Below, one piece after another: positions 17,417-26,011 of a DNA stretch of 64,000 nucleotides. This DNA is from Nocardia iowensis. Its GTDB lineage: Bacteria; Actinomycetota; Actinomycetes; Mycobacteriales; Mycobacteriaceae. Each line of letters begins with the position of its first letter. The stretch's first letter is position 1. The notes under the pieces were generated by a model. It saw only the letters and a program-made list of their open reading frames with translations. It was not told the origin of the DNA and ran no database searches. The DNA is taken from contig NZ_CP078145.1 in NCBI RefSeq assembly GCF_019222765.1, positions 7,750,001 through 7,814,000 on the forward strand. The letters run 5' to 3'. Made by a program: the position numbers and the translations under genes.

Positions 17417-18463
17417 CTACAAACGAACGGAAGCCGTCACTCGTGTACCGAGACCGGGCGTACTCACAATTTTCAGTGTGCCCCCCAGAATCTCCATTCG
17501 TTCTCGCATGGACGTCAAGCCGCTGCCACCTCTGCGCTCGTCGAGCAACTGTTTCTCCGCGTCGAATCCGTTGCCGAAATCCTCAACGATCGCCTCGAAG
17601 ATGCCGTCCGACATGCCGACGTGGGCGAGGATCTCCGAGGTGTAGGAATGTGCCACCGCGTTGCGGATGGCTTCGCGGACAACGAAATACAGCTCGTCCC
17701 TGACCTCGATGGCAATCGACTCGAGATCGCCGTCGACGCTGAGCCGGATATCGACCCCCAGTGCGGCGACCGTGTCGGCGTAGCGATAGAGCGCGACGTC
17801 GAGCCCGTCGGGCGTCTGCGAACGCCGCAGCACACCCGCCAGTTCGCGGACGATGACGAGGGCTTCGACCAGTGATTCCCGCAGCGTCTCGAGCCGTTCG
17901 TCCGCATTGACGCTGTCCCGCCGGGAGAGGTCGATCTCCCGCAGATCCAGCTGCTGTAGCCCGACCGCGATCGCGTGCGCCACCCGGTCGTGCAATTCGC
18001 GACCGACCCGGCGCCGCTCGTTGATGTGCGATTCGTACAGCTGCCGGAGCAGGAAGTTCACATACGGAACAGCCGCGGCCACCACCCTGGCGTAGATGGC
18101 GTCGTGTAATTCGGCGACGACCTCGACGAAGTCGTCCATGGCGTCGGCCTCCCGGAGCACTTCGTGCACCACCGGAAGAGCGGTATTGAACAGCACCGCG
18201 GCCGCGCGCATCGAATCCACCGGACGCACGCGGGCAGCTGCCCTGGCTTGACCGATTCGGCGGCTCAGCTCGACGGCCTCGACGGCACGATCTTCGGCGA
18301 GACTGTGCAGGATCGAGTGCGCTTGCTCTACCACACCGTCCACCACGTCGGGGAGCGCGAGCGGACTCCGGATGGCCTGTAATTCCGCGATATAGCCAGT
18401 GACGATCGCATCAGCGCGAGCGCTGATGGCGACGAGCAAACGTTGGTGATCTTCCGACTCCAT
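17417..18463 (-). CDS. Sensor histidine kinase (NarL-type, HisKA_3)
   Basis: The 348-residue kinase lacks obvious transmembrane segments, so it is probably cytoplasmic. The N-terminal 170 residues form an unassigned helical sensor region. The phosphotransfer histidine lies in RRVGRELHDRVAHAIAVG, and the ATPase domain shows the N-box REAIRNAVAHS, the DFGNGFD box and GGSGLTSMRERME. It should phosphorylate the response regulator at 16735-17397. The signal is unknown; metal or redox sensing would fit the context but is not visible. Two 14-base direct repeats lie 68-103 bases upstream of its start. Confidence 0.92.
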   Translation of the reverse strand: MESEDHQRLLVAISARADAIVTGYIAELQAIRSPLALPDVVDGVVEQAHSILHSLAEDRAVEAVELSRRIGQARAAARVRPVDSMRAAAVLFNTALPVVHEVLREADAMDDFVEVVAELHDAIYARVVAAAVPYVNFLLRQLYESHINERRRVGRELHDRVAHAIAVGLQQLDLREIDLSRRDSVNADERLETLRESLVEALVIVRELAGVLRRSQTPDGLDVALYRYADTVAALGVDIRLSVDGDLESIAIEVRDELYFVVREAIRNAVAHSYTSEILAHVGMSDGIFEAIVEDFGNGFDAEKQLLDERRGGSGLTSMRERMEILGGTLKIVSTPGLGTRVTASVRL

Positions 18464-18530
18464 CCACCTCTCCCCCAGAAAGTAATGCCATCATACCGCC
18501 GCAGCATCACCATTGCGGGACAATAGAATT

Positions 18531-18566
18531 GGTGTCTTTCAGACATGAAACCGGTGTCTTTCAGAC
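18531..18566. repeat. Two 14-base direct repeats (GGTGTCTTTCAGAC) upstream of the histidine kinase
   Basis: Copies at 18531-18544 and 18553-18566 are identical, spaced 22 bases start to start (two helical turns), and each contains the short inverted repeat GTCT-TTC-AGAC. They lie just upstream of the kinase/regulator operon, the second overlapping the end of the UbiA gene. This arrangement suits binding of a dimeric response regulator, possibly autoregulation. Confidence 0.55.
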
Positions 18567-19514
18567 GATCAACCGAAACTCGGCGACGCACCCCAGGTGA
18601 ACGAGGTACTGGGTGTACATGAAGGTGCGGTACGGACGCCGCCGCGCGCGTGCGGTATTCGCGCCCGAACCGCGCCGCAGACACAGGCACAGCACGAGTG
18701 CACCGGCCATCAACCCGCCCGCCGGGGCGTGCAGGGGCAGCGGGGTCGCCGCGGCGACCGACACCAGGCAGGCCGCGGGCAGCACGGCCACCGCACCGAC
18801 GCCGATGCAACCGTGCCGGTAGTCGACCTGCGCGAAGAGCGGACGACGGCCGGTAGCGATATCGCCTGGCAGGTGATCCAGGTCTTTGACCACGCCGCCG
18901 ACCACCATCCACAGCACCATGCTCGTCGCGAAGGCAACGAATCCGACCGTCACCGATCCGCCGAACGCGACCCGGCCCGCGTCGAAGGTCAGCAGGCCGA
19001 TCAGCGTAACGGTGACGGTGACACCGTACGGGCTGCGTTTGAGTGCGTGCCGCCCGAACGAGTAGGCATACCCCAGCACCAGCGCGCCGATTGTGTGCAG
19101 CAGCAAGCTGATCGAACACGCGATGCTCGAGAGCACACTCACGGCGGCGAGCGAGGTCGCAATCCGTAGTGCGACAGCGGGCCGCAGCCTGCCTGCGGCC
19201 AACGGCCTGGTCGATCCGTTGATCCGGTCGGCAACGATGTCGGAGTAGCCGTTCCAGATGTAGGCGCACGCGATCGCGCAGAACCACGCGGCGCAGCCGA
19301 TGCCGACCCCGATATCGAGATCAGCGGGCTGGCTCAGCATTCCGCCGACGATGAACCGGAGGACGTACATCACCTGAACGCCGGGGCGCGCCTCGATGAG
19401 GCCGAGCAGCATGACCCTGGCCGCGCTTACCAGATCCGGCCGATCGGTCGGCCGCGGAATATCCGCGGCCGTCCGCGACAAGATCGCGCTGTCGACCTCG
19501 GCCGAGTCGGGCAT
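18561..19514 (-). CDS. UbiA-superfamily prenyltransferase
   Basis: This membrane protein of about 317 residues has the two acidic metal-binding motifs of UbiA prenyltransferases: NGYSDIVADRINGSTRPL and KDLDHLPGDIATGRRPL, with about eight hydrophobic segments. The family transfers an isoprenoid from a diphosphate to an aromatic or lipid acceptor. In the first motif the usual NDxxD is NGxxD. I chose ATG 19514; a GTG at 19559 is possible and the true start is uncertain. It is divergent from the salicylate synthase and sits inside the siderophore region, so prenylation of an aryl acid or siderophore is conceivable, but a quinone or lipid role cannot be excluded. Confidence 0.83.
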   Translation of the reverse strand: MPDSAEVDSAILSRTAADIPRPTDRPDLVSAARVMLLGLIEARPGVQVMYVLRFIVGGMLSQPADLDIGVGIGCAAWFCAIACAYIWNGYSDIVADRINGSTRPLAAGRLRPAVALRIATSLAAVSVLSSIACSISLLLHTIGALVLGYAYSFGRHALKRSPYGVTVTVTLIGLLTFDAGRVAFGGSVTVGFVAFATSMVLWMVVGGVVKDLDHLPGDIATGRRPLFAQVDYRHGCIGVGAVAVLPAACLVSVAAATPLPLHAPAGGLMAGALVLCLCLRRGSGANTARARRRPYRTFMYTQYLVHLGCVAEFRLIV

Positions 19515-19865
19515 TCCCGCGTCCGAAGGTCGGGAGCCAGTCGAGCGGTCCACGATCACGGCTCTATTATGGATGAGATCGACTGTGCAACAGCACTTTT
19601 GGTCGACAACGTCGGTGCGCGGCGGCAACCGGGATCCGCCGGGTGAGCCGTCGTCCCCGCCGCGGCGGCGTCGCCGAAGACCGCGATACGCCGTGCGGTG
19701 GCTTCGCCCAGCCGACTGACCCTTGGACCAACTCGTTGCCCGCCATAGGATTTCGATTCGGCGTCCCACGTCGTCGCCGACTCGAGGGTTCTGTACACGC
19801 CTGCCAACGGCGCGATCACAGAGGTCACCGCGTGGCTGCGCACAGCACAGAGCAGATGGGGAATC
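19515..19865. promoter_or_regulatory. Divergent intergenic region between UbiA and salicylate synthase genes
   Basis: This 351-base gap should contain promoters for both directions. I see one inverted repeat CAGTCGA/TCGACTG (19538-19544 and 19579-19585, 34-base spacer), reminiscent of the half-sites of StrR-type regulators but in the opposite order. No clear iron box and no convincing gene. Confidence 0.35.
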
Positions 19866-21197
19866 ATGGTGAATCCACCGTTCTCTACGAATTACCTGGA
19901 TCGGACGATTTCACTGCCGGACGAACCTCTGGCCGCGGTGGCGCGTTTGGCCTCGGCCGGGGTACACGACGAATTCGTCGTGTACGAGGCGGGCCAGGAA
20001 TGGACATTCGCCGGTGGCGCGCTGGCCGAGGTCGTCGCCGATCGCACCGGCATCAGACTGACCGGACCACGGCAGACCGAACTGCCATGGCATGAGGCAC
20101 CGCTGGCTCGCATCCAGGAGCTGCTGGACAGTGCGGGTGTTGCGCAGTGGCGGGCGTACGGGTGGGCCGCGTTCGAGCTCCCCGAAGCGGCTCGCGGCAC
20201 GCTGACCCACGATCACCGGGTGCTGCATCTGGTGATTCCCCGCACCGAGGTCCGGCTGCGCGACGGATACGCCCACATCAGGTCGACAGATCCGGCCGCC
20301 GCTGACGCCGCCGTGGCGGCAGTACTCGGACGGCCAGGGACTTTCGGCGCACCGTCGGAGCCGATCCGAGTCCGTGAGCAGGGCGCAGCGGAATACCGGC
20401 GCCAGGTGGCACGGGCGATCCAGATGATCAGCGAGGGCGCCCTGGAAAAGGTCATTCTGTCGCGCAGGATAACCGTCGAAGGTGAGGTCGATCTCGTCGG
20501 CACCTACCTCGCGGGCCGACGCGGCAATACGCCCGCCCGCTCATTTCTCTTGCGGCTCGGTGGCATCGAGGCGACCGGGTTCAGCCCGGAGATCGTGCTC
20601 GGGGTGGGCGCGGACGGCCGGGCCGCCACCCACGCGCTCGCGGGCACGCGAGCGCTCGACGCCGATGACAACGCGCACAACGAGTTACTGCGTGCGAACC
20701 TGCTCAGCGATCCCAAAGAGGTTTACGAGCACGCGATTTCGGTCAAGGTGGCGGTCGAGGATCTCAGCCGCGCCTGCGCGCCGGAGTCGATCGCGGTCAA
20801 GGACTTCATGGTGGTGCGCGAGCGTGGATCGGTCCAGCACATCAGCTCCCGGGTGACCGGTCTGCTCACTCCCGGCCGCACCGCGTGGGACGCGTTCGGT
20901 GCCGTATTCCCCGCTGTTACCGCCTCGGGCGTGCCGAAAGACGCTGCTTACCAATGCATTCGGGACGTCGAGGATGGTCCGCGCAGGTTGTACAGCGGAT
21001 CGGTGCTCACCGTTGGCTATGACGGAACGATGGATGCCGCACTGGTGTTGCGCGGGGTGTATCGCGAGAACGGCACGACCTGGCTGCAGGCCGGAGCCGG
21101 GATTGTCGGGCAGTCGGACCCGGATCGCGAATTCGAGGAGACCTGCGAGAAGTTCGACAGCGTGGTCCGCTTCCTGGTCCCGACCCCGAGGCGCTGA
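19866..21197 (+). CDS. Salicylate synthase (MbtI/Irp9/YbtS family)
   Basis: The 443-residue chorismate-utilising enzyme matches MbtI/YbtS, which convert chorismate through isochorismate to salicylate and pyruvate. Visible motifs are LEKVILSRRI, EATGFSPEIVLG, THALAGTRA, DPKEVYEHAISVK, RGSVQHISSRV, FPAVTASGVPK and the terminal AGAGIVGQSDPDREFEET. Length fits the family (about 435-450). It is the only plus-strand gene of the siderophore region, convergent with the permease at 21244-22437. The order ABC-ABC-permease-salicylate synthase recalls ybtPQXS but with the last gene inverted. With the DHB genes also present, the cell can apparently make both aryl caps. Confidence 0.93.
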   Translation: MVNPPFSTNYLDRTISLPDEPLAAVARLASAGVHDEFVVYEAGQEWTFAGGALAEVVADRTGIRLTGPRQTELPWHEAPLARIQELLDSAGVAQWRAYGWAAFELPEAARGTLTHDHRVLHLVIPRTEVRLRDGYAHIRSTDPAAADAAVAAVLGRPGTFGAPSEPIRVREQGAAEYRRQVARAIQMISEGALEKVILSRRITVEGEVDLVGTYLAGRRGNTPARSFLLRLGGIEATGFSPEIVLGVGADGRAATHALAGTRALDADDNAHNELLRANLLSDPKEVYEHAISVKVAVEDLSRACAPESIAVKDFMVVRERGSVQHISSRVTGLLTPGRTAWDAFGAVFPAVTASGVPKDAAYQCIRDVEDGPRRLYSGSVLTVGYDGTMDAALVLRGVYRENGTTWLQAGAGIVGQSDPDREFEETCEKFDSVVRFLVPTPRR

Positions 21198-21243
21198 CGC
21201 CGATCGGCGGCGACCGGGTCGCCGCCGATCGGAACCTCGGGCG

Positions 21244-22437
21244 CTAGACCTGCCGCACGACCGCGGGCTCGGCCACCGCATCGGGACTGCTGTCCTGGTA
21301 GTACCGCAGCGCGACGACCACTCCGACGAGCGCGATGGCCGCCGCACCGGCGAGCGTGGTGGTGTATCCCAGCGGCTCGGCGAGCGCGGTCAGAATGATG
21401 CCTCCGACGATGCCGACCATCATCACGAAACTGCTGACCACCGTGAAATCGGTTGCCGCGCTTTCTTTCGCGCACAGATCCATGGTGACGGTGAAGACGA
21501 TGGTGATGGTCGCCGCCATCGCGGCCTGCACGGCCATCGCGGCGATGAGCACCGCGGGCGACGATGATACGAACCAGGCCACGGCCAGCAGCAAGATCGC
21601 GGGGACCTGTGCGCACTGCGTCCAGACCAGCATCGAGCGGCGCCGGAAGCGGGAAACCAGCACCCCCACCGCGATACCGAAGAAGATGCCGACGAACCCA
21701 CCGAGTGCGTTGGTGGTGATGCCGACCGAGGTCAGCGACCAACCGAGGTCGACGAGCATCGGCGTGATCAACGCATAGCTGCCGTGCAGCCCGACAACAC
21801 AGGGTGGCAGCACCAGCAGAATCCAGCGCAGCATCCCCGGACGGCGGAACACCGCACGCAGACTCGCCCGGCGAGCCACCGGCCGGGCCGCGGGTTCGCG
21901 GAACCGCAGGATCTGCGGCAGCGGCAGCACCGTCGCCACCGCGAGCGTGACAATGGCCGCCGCCCAACCGAACTGGTCGTAGACGACGAGGGTCAGGCCA
22001 CCGCCGAGCACGCCACCGAGGTAGCCGCCCGCGGTCTGCACGCCGTTGCCGATACCGCGCTGCTCCGATTCGAGCATCCGCACCGCGATGGCGTCGGTCG
22101 CGATGTCCTGGGTGGCGGACAGCAGCGCGACCACTCCGACGACCACCATCAACAACCCGAGGTCGCGCACCGGATCCAGCGGCGTCGCCAGCAGCAGCAC
22201 GCCGGCGAGCAGCGGCTGCAGGACGAGCAGCCACCTGCGATACGAGCCGATCCGGTCGACCAGCGGCGCCCACAGCGGCTTGGCGACCCAGATCAGCAGC
22301 AGCGACTCGAGCGTCGCGATCTCGTCGAGCGAAGCCCCGCGATCCCGCAGGATGGCGACCAGCCCGACACCGAAGAAGGAAAATCCTAAATACTGACTTA
22401 CGTACAGTGCCGCAAGCAGGCCGTAATTGGGCTTCAT
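21244..22437 (-). CDS. MFS permease of the YbtX/RhtX/FptX/AmpG-like kind
   Basis: The 397-residue protein has about twelve hydrophobic segments. It opens with LYVSQYLGFSFFGVGLVAILRDRG, carries IWVAKPLWAPLVDRIG after helix two and the ATQDIATDAIAVRML loop, all typical of the AmpG-like siderophore permeases such as FptX and YbtX. Its likely role is movement of the siderophore across the cytoplasmic membrane. The ATG at 22437 overlaps the ABC transporter stop (ATGA), so three transport genes form one operon. A TTG five codons upstream is possible but unneeded. Direction of transport is inferred from the family. Confidence 0.85.
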   Translation of the reverse strand: MKPNYGLLAALYVSQYLGFSFFGVGLVAILRDRGASLDEIATLESLLLIWVAKPLWAPLVDRIGSYRRWLLVLQPLLAGVLLLATPLDPVRDLGLLMVVVGVVALLSATQDIATDAIAVRMLESEQRGIGNGVQTAGGYLGGVLGGGLTLVVYDQFGWAAAIVTLAVATVLPLPQILRFREPAARPVARRASLRAVFRRPGMLRWILLVLPPCVVGLHGSYALITPMLVDLGWSLTSVGITTNALGGFVGIFFGIAVGVLVSRFRRRSMLVWTQCAQVPAILLLAVAWFVSSSPAVLIAAMAVQAAMAATITIVFTVTMDLCAKESAATDFTVVSSFVMMVGIVGGIILTALAEPLGYTTTLAGAAAIALVGVVVALRYYQDSSPDAVAEPAVVRQV

Positions 22438-24158
22438 ACTGTCAACCGCCAACCCTTCGCTCTTTCCCGTTCCCGCCAGAAGTCCTGATAGCGGCCGGGT
22501 GCGTCGATCAGCTCGTCGTGCGTGCCGCTCTGCACGATCCGCCCCTCGTCGAGCACCAGGATCTGATCGGCCGACGCGACGGTGGGCAGGCGGTGCGCGA
22601 CGACGAGCAGCGTCCGCTGCTCGGCGAGTGCGCGCATCGCCGCGGAAACCGCCGCCTCGTTGTCCGGATCGAGTGCCGCCGTCGCCTCGTCGAGCAGCAC
22701 GATCGGCGCCTGCTTGACCAGCGCCCTGGCAATCGAAACCCGTTGGCGCTCACCGCCGGACAGGCTGACCCCGCCCTCGCCGACGCGGGTGTTCCAGCCG
22801 TCGGGCAGCCGGTCGACGATCTCGTCGACCCGCGCCAGCCTGGCGGCGTCGCGGATTTCGTCCAGCGAGGCATCCGGCCGGCCCAGCCGGATGTTTGCCT
22901 CGATGGTGTCGTCGAACAAGTACACGTCCTGGAACACCATGGCCAGCTGGTTCATCAACGCCTCGGTGGCGAGCTCGCGCACATCGGTACCGCCGACCTG
23001 AACCACGCCCGCATCGACGTCCCAGAAGCGCGCCGCCAACCGCAGCAGCGTCGTCTTACCCGCACCCGACGGCCCGACGATCGCGGTCAGCGTGCCCGGC
23101 TTCGCTTCGAAGCTGACGTCCCGCAGCACCTGCCGATCGCCGTATCCGAAGGCCACATTCTTGAAGCTGACCCCGCCGGAGGTGGTCGGATGCACCGTGG
23201 CGCCCTCCGGCAGCGGCTCGACGGCGAGCACCTCGTCGATCCGGTCGATGTCCTCGGACGCCATCCGCAACGCGGCCGCATGATCCACGATCTCGATCAA
23301 TGGACCGACGAAGCGGGTGACCAGCACCAGCAGCGCGATCAGTTCGGCGGCGTCGAGCGAGCCGCCCAACGCCAGCGCCACCCCGATGGCGATCAGCGCG
23401 ACGAAGGCGGCCTGCACGACGACGGAGAACGCCATCAGTGCGGAGACGGCGTTGCGATTCATTTCGTCATAGGCGCGACGCTGTCCGGTGAGGGCATCGT
23501 CGAGCAGCACGTTGTCCGCACCCGTGCGACCGAATGCCCGCAGCACCGGCTGACACTGGGCGAATTCGACCACCCGGCTCGCCGACTCGACAGCGGCTCG
23601 ATCGATCGCACCGAAACTCCGGGCGATGGCGGTCTGCGCCCAGTTGTGCGTGGCGAGCAGCACCAAGCCCGAAACGAGTAGTGCCGCACCGAGTCGCCAA
23701 TCGAATACGAACATGCCGATGGCTACCACGGCCGGTGTCAGCGCACCACTGACTACCGGCTGCATCAGGTGGGCAGGCACGCCGATGATGTTCTGCGTTC
23801 CCTGCGACATGGATTGCGTGAGCCGACCCGTCCGGTCGGTGCCGAACCAGCTCAGCGGCAGCCGGGCCAGATGGTCACCGACCCGGTGGTGCATGCCGAG
23901 CAGCAGATCGTCGGCGATCTGCTGGCCGTGCATCGCCTGCGCGTAGAACACCGCACAGGTCGCGACCGTGGCCACCGCGAGCGCGGTGAGCCACGGCACC
24001 GCGGCGTCCCGATCGCCCTCGAGCAGCGGGCGCAGCACGGGAACCACGAGCAAAACGCAGATGCCCTGTAGCACCGAGAAGGCGGCGATCAGGCCGATCC
24101 AGCGCACGAACCGCGGTCGGTCATCCGGATCTACGATACGAAATAGCTTGCGAATCAT
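22434..24158 (-). CDS. ABC transporter, fused permease/ATPase (YbtQ/IrtB-like)
   Basis: The 574-residue half-transporter has six membrane segments (about 1-300) followed by an ATPase: Walker A GPSGAGKTTLLR, signature LSGGERQRVSIA, Walker B IVLLDEATAALD and switch VVAHRLPTV. Exporter-fold pairs of this kind (YbtPQ, IrtAB) import ferric siderophores in Yersinia and mycobacteria. An excellent GGAGGAAA ribosome site precedes ATG 24158, which overlaps the stop of the partner gene. It presumably forms a heterodimer with the 24155-25924 product. No siderophore-reductase domain as in IrtA is present in either half. Confidence 0.92.
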   Translation of the reverse strand: MIRKLFRIVDPDDRPRFVRWIGLIAAFSVLQGICVLLVVPVLRPLLEGDRDAAVPWLTALAVATVATCAVFYAQAMHGQQIADDLLLGMHHRVGDHLARLPLSWFGTDRTGRLTQSMSQGTQNIIGVPAHLMQPVVSGALTPAVVAIGMFVFDWRLGAALLVSGLVLLATHNWAQTAIARSFGAIDRAAVESASRVVEFAQCQPVLRAFGRTGADNVLLDDALTGQRRAYDEMNRNAVSALMAFSVVVQAAFVALIAIGVALALGGSLDAAELIALLVLVTRFVGPLIEIVDHAAALRMASEDIDRIDEVLAVEPLPEGATVHPTTSGGVSFKNVAFGYGDRQVLRDVSFEAKPGTLTAIVGPSGAGKTTLLRLAARFWDVDAGVVQVGGTDVRELATEALMNQLAMVFQDVYLFDDTIEANIRLGRPDASLDEIRDAARLARVDEIVDRLPDGWNTRVGEGGVSLSGGERQRVSIARALVKQAPIVLLDEATAALDPDNEAAVSAAMRALAEQRTLLVVAHRLPTVASADQILVLDEGRIVQSGTHDELIDAPGRYQDFWRERERAKGWRLTV

Positions 24159-25924
24159 GCTGTTTCCTCCCGAACGGCCGACTGCGCGTCCCACATGCGT
24201 GCGTACGCGCCACCGGCCGCGATCAGGTCATCATGGCGTCCCGCCGCGACGATCCGGCCGCCCGAGAGCGTCACGATGCGGTCGGCGCCGCGGATCGTGT
24301 GCAGTCGGTGGGCGATCACCAGCAGGGTCCGGCCGGTGGTCAGCTGCGACAGCGCATCCTGCACCGCCGCTTCGGATTCCGGATCGGCGAAGGCCGTCGC
24401 TTCGTCCAGTACCAGGACGGGGGTATCGGCCAGTATCGCGCGGGCGATCGAAATCCGTTGCGCCTCACCGCCGGACAAATGTGCGTCGGTGCCGACCGCG
24501 CTGTCGTAACCGCGTGGCAGCGCCATGATGCGATCGTGGATCTGCGCTGCCCTGGCCGCCGCCTCGATCTCGGTGATGTCGGCCTCGGGCCGGCCGAGGG
24601 CGATGTTGTCGCGAATACTGGTGCGCAGCAACAACGTTTCCTGGAAGACGAATCCGACATGACGGTAGAGGTCGCGCTCCGACATCTCCCGCACGTCGAC
24701 GCCGCCGATGCGCACGGCGCCCTCGTCGACGTCCCAGAAGCGCGGTAGCAGTCGCCCCAGCGTCGACTTGCCCGAACCGGACGCACCGACGAGTGCGGTG
24801 ACCGTGCCCGGCTCCAGCACGAGGTCGATGCCGTCGAGCACGGTGGTGCGTCCGTCGTAGGAGAAACGCACGGCATCGAACTCGACGCGGGCACCCTTGG
24901 GTGTCTTGGTCTGGGACGTGCGACTCAGCTCCGGGGTCGCGAGCAGCTCGGCCACCCGTTTGGCGGCGTCGGTCGCCACCTGCATCGCCGCGGCGCCGAA
25001 GCCGAGGGCCAGTACCGGCGCCCCGAGCCCGACCGCCAGCATGACGAACGCGATGACCTCGGCGGGATCGGCGTCGAGCCACACCCCGCCGCCGAGTGCT
25101 ACGAGCAGCAGCACCGGGGGCGAGATGATCAGCGAGGCAATGGCATCCAGGCGGCGCATGGGGCCCGCCCACTCGCCGAGGAAGCGCGCGAGATCGTCGC
25201 CCGCCTTGCGATACCGATCCTGCGCCCGTCCCGCCTGGCCGAACGCCTTCACCACCGCGATGCCGTCGACGAATTCGACGACGGCGGTGTTCACCTTGTC
25301 CAGTTCGGCACTCCAGCGCGCCATCCTGGCCTCTTCGTCGCGCATCATGTAGGCCACCAGCCCGAACCAGAGGACAAGTGGCGCAAGGCAGATCAGCGCG
25401 AGCCGCCAGTCGAGCACGAACAGGTAGGCCAGCGCGACAACGGGCGTGACGACGGCGGCCACCACATCGTTGACCACGTGCGCGACCGCGTGATGGACCG
25501 AGGCGACATCGTCGGAGAGCACCCGCTTCACCCGGCCGGAACTGCGGTCGGTGAACCAGCCGAGCGGAACCCTGCCCAACCGCTCGGCCATCCGGCGGCG
25601 AATCTGCAAACCGACGTCGGCATCGGCGATATGACTGATCGTGTAGGCAATGGCCGCACACACCATGCGGACGAGGAAGCCGACGGCCGCCACCACGACC
25701 CACAGCCAGACCGCGCCGCGATCCACCCGGTCGTTGCCGAGGAATTCCCGGGCGATCTCGACCACCGCGATGTACGGCGCGAGCCCGACCAGCGCCCCGA
25801 CCAGCTGTAACGCGGCCGCCACCGCCAGCCGGAACTTCACAGGCGCGAGGAGCACACCCAGTCCGCTCGGCTCTTTCGGCCGCGCGTCCTCGGTCGGTAC
25901 CGAATCCAGAACCGCTGTACTCAT
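24155..25924 (-). CDS. ABC transporter, fused permease/ATPase (YbtP/IrtA-like half)
   Basis: The 589-residue protein is the partner half-transporter: six membrane segments in the first 320 residues, then Walker A GASGSGKSTLGRL, Q-loop GFVFQETLL, signature LSGGEAQRISIA, Walker B VLVLDEATAFAD and the IAHRLHT switch. The Walker B aspartate-glutamate pair is intact, but ATAFADPES replaces the usual ATSALD loop. It is the first gene of the transport operon; the 87-base gap upstream separates it from the DHB ligase. Likely function, with its partner, is uptake of the metal-loaded siderophore. Confidence 0.92.
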   Translation of the reverse strand: MSTAVLDSVPTEDARPKEPSGLGVLLAPVKFRLAVAAALQLVGALVGLAPYIAVVEIAREFLGNDRVDRGAVWLWVVVAAVGFLVRMVCAAIAYTISHIADADVGLQIRRRMAERLGRVPLGWFTDRSSGRVKRVLSDDVASVHHAVAHVVNDVVAAVVTPVVALAYLFVLDWRLALICLAPLVLWFGLVAYMMRDEEARMARWSAELDKVNTAVVEFVDGIAVVKAFGQAGRAQDRYRKAGDDLARFLGEWAGPMRRLDAIASLIISPPVLLLVALGGGVWLDADPAEVIAFVMLAVGLGAPVLALGFGAAAMQVATDAAKRVAELLATPELSRTSQTKTPKGARVEFDAVRFSYDGRTTVLDGIDLVLEPGTVTALVGASGSGKSTLGRLLPRFWDVDEGAVRIGGVDVREMSERDLYRHVGFVFQETLLLRTSIRDNIALGRPEADITEIEAAARAAQIHDRIMALPRGYDSAVGTDAHLSGGEAQRISIARAILADTPVLVLDEATAFADPESEAAVQDALSQLTTGRTLLVIAHRLHTIRGADRIVTLSGGRIVAAGRHDDLIAAGGAYARMWDAQSAVREETA

Positions 25925-26011
25925 GGGCCCCCTAACGGTCAGTTTAGATCAGTGTTCCAATTTTCTGATTCTACCCATGGAACCGACCGCCGCAATGCCG
26001 AACGCGGACTG

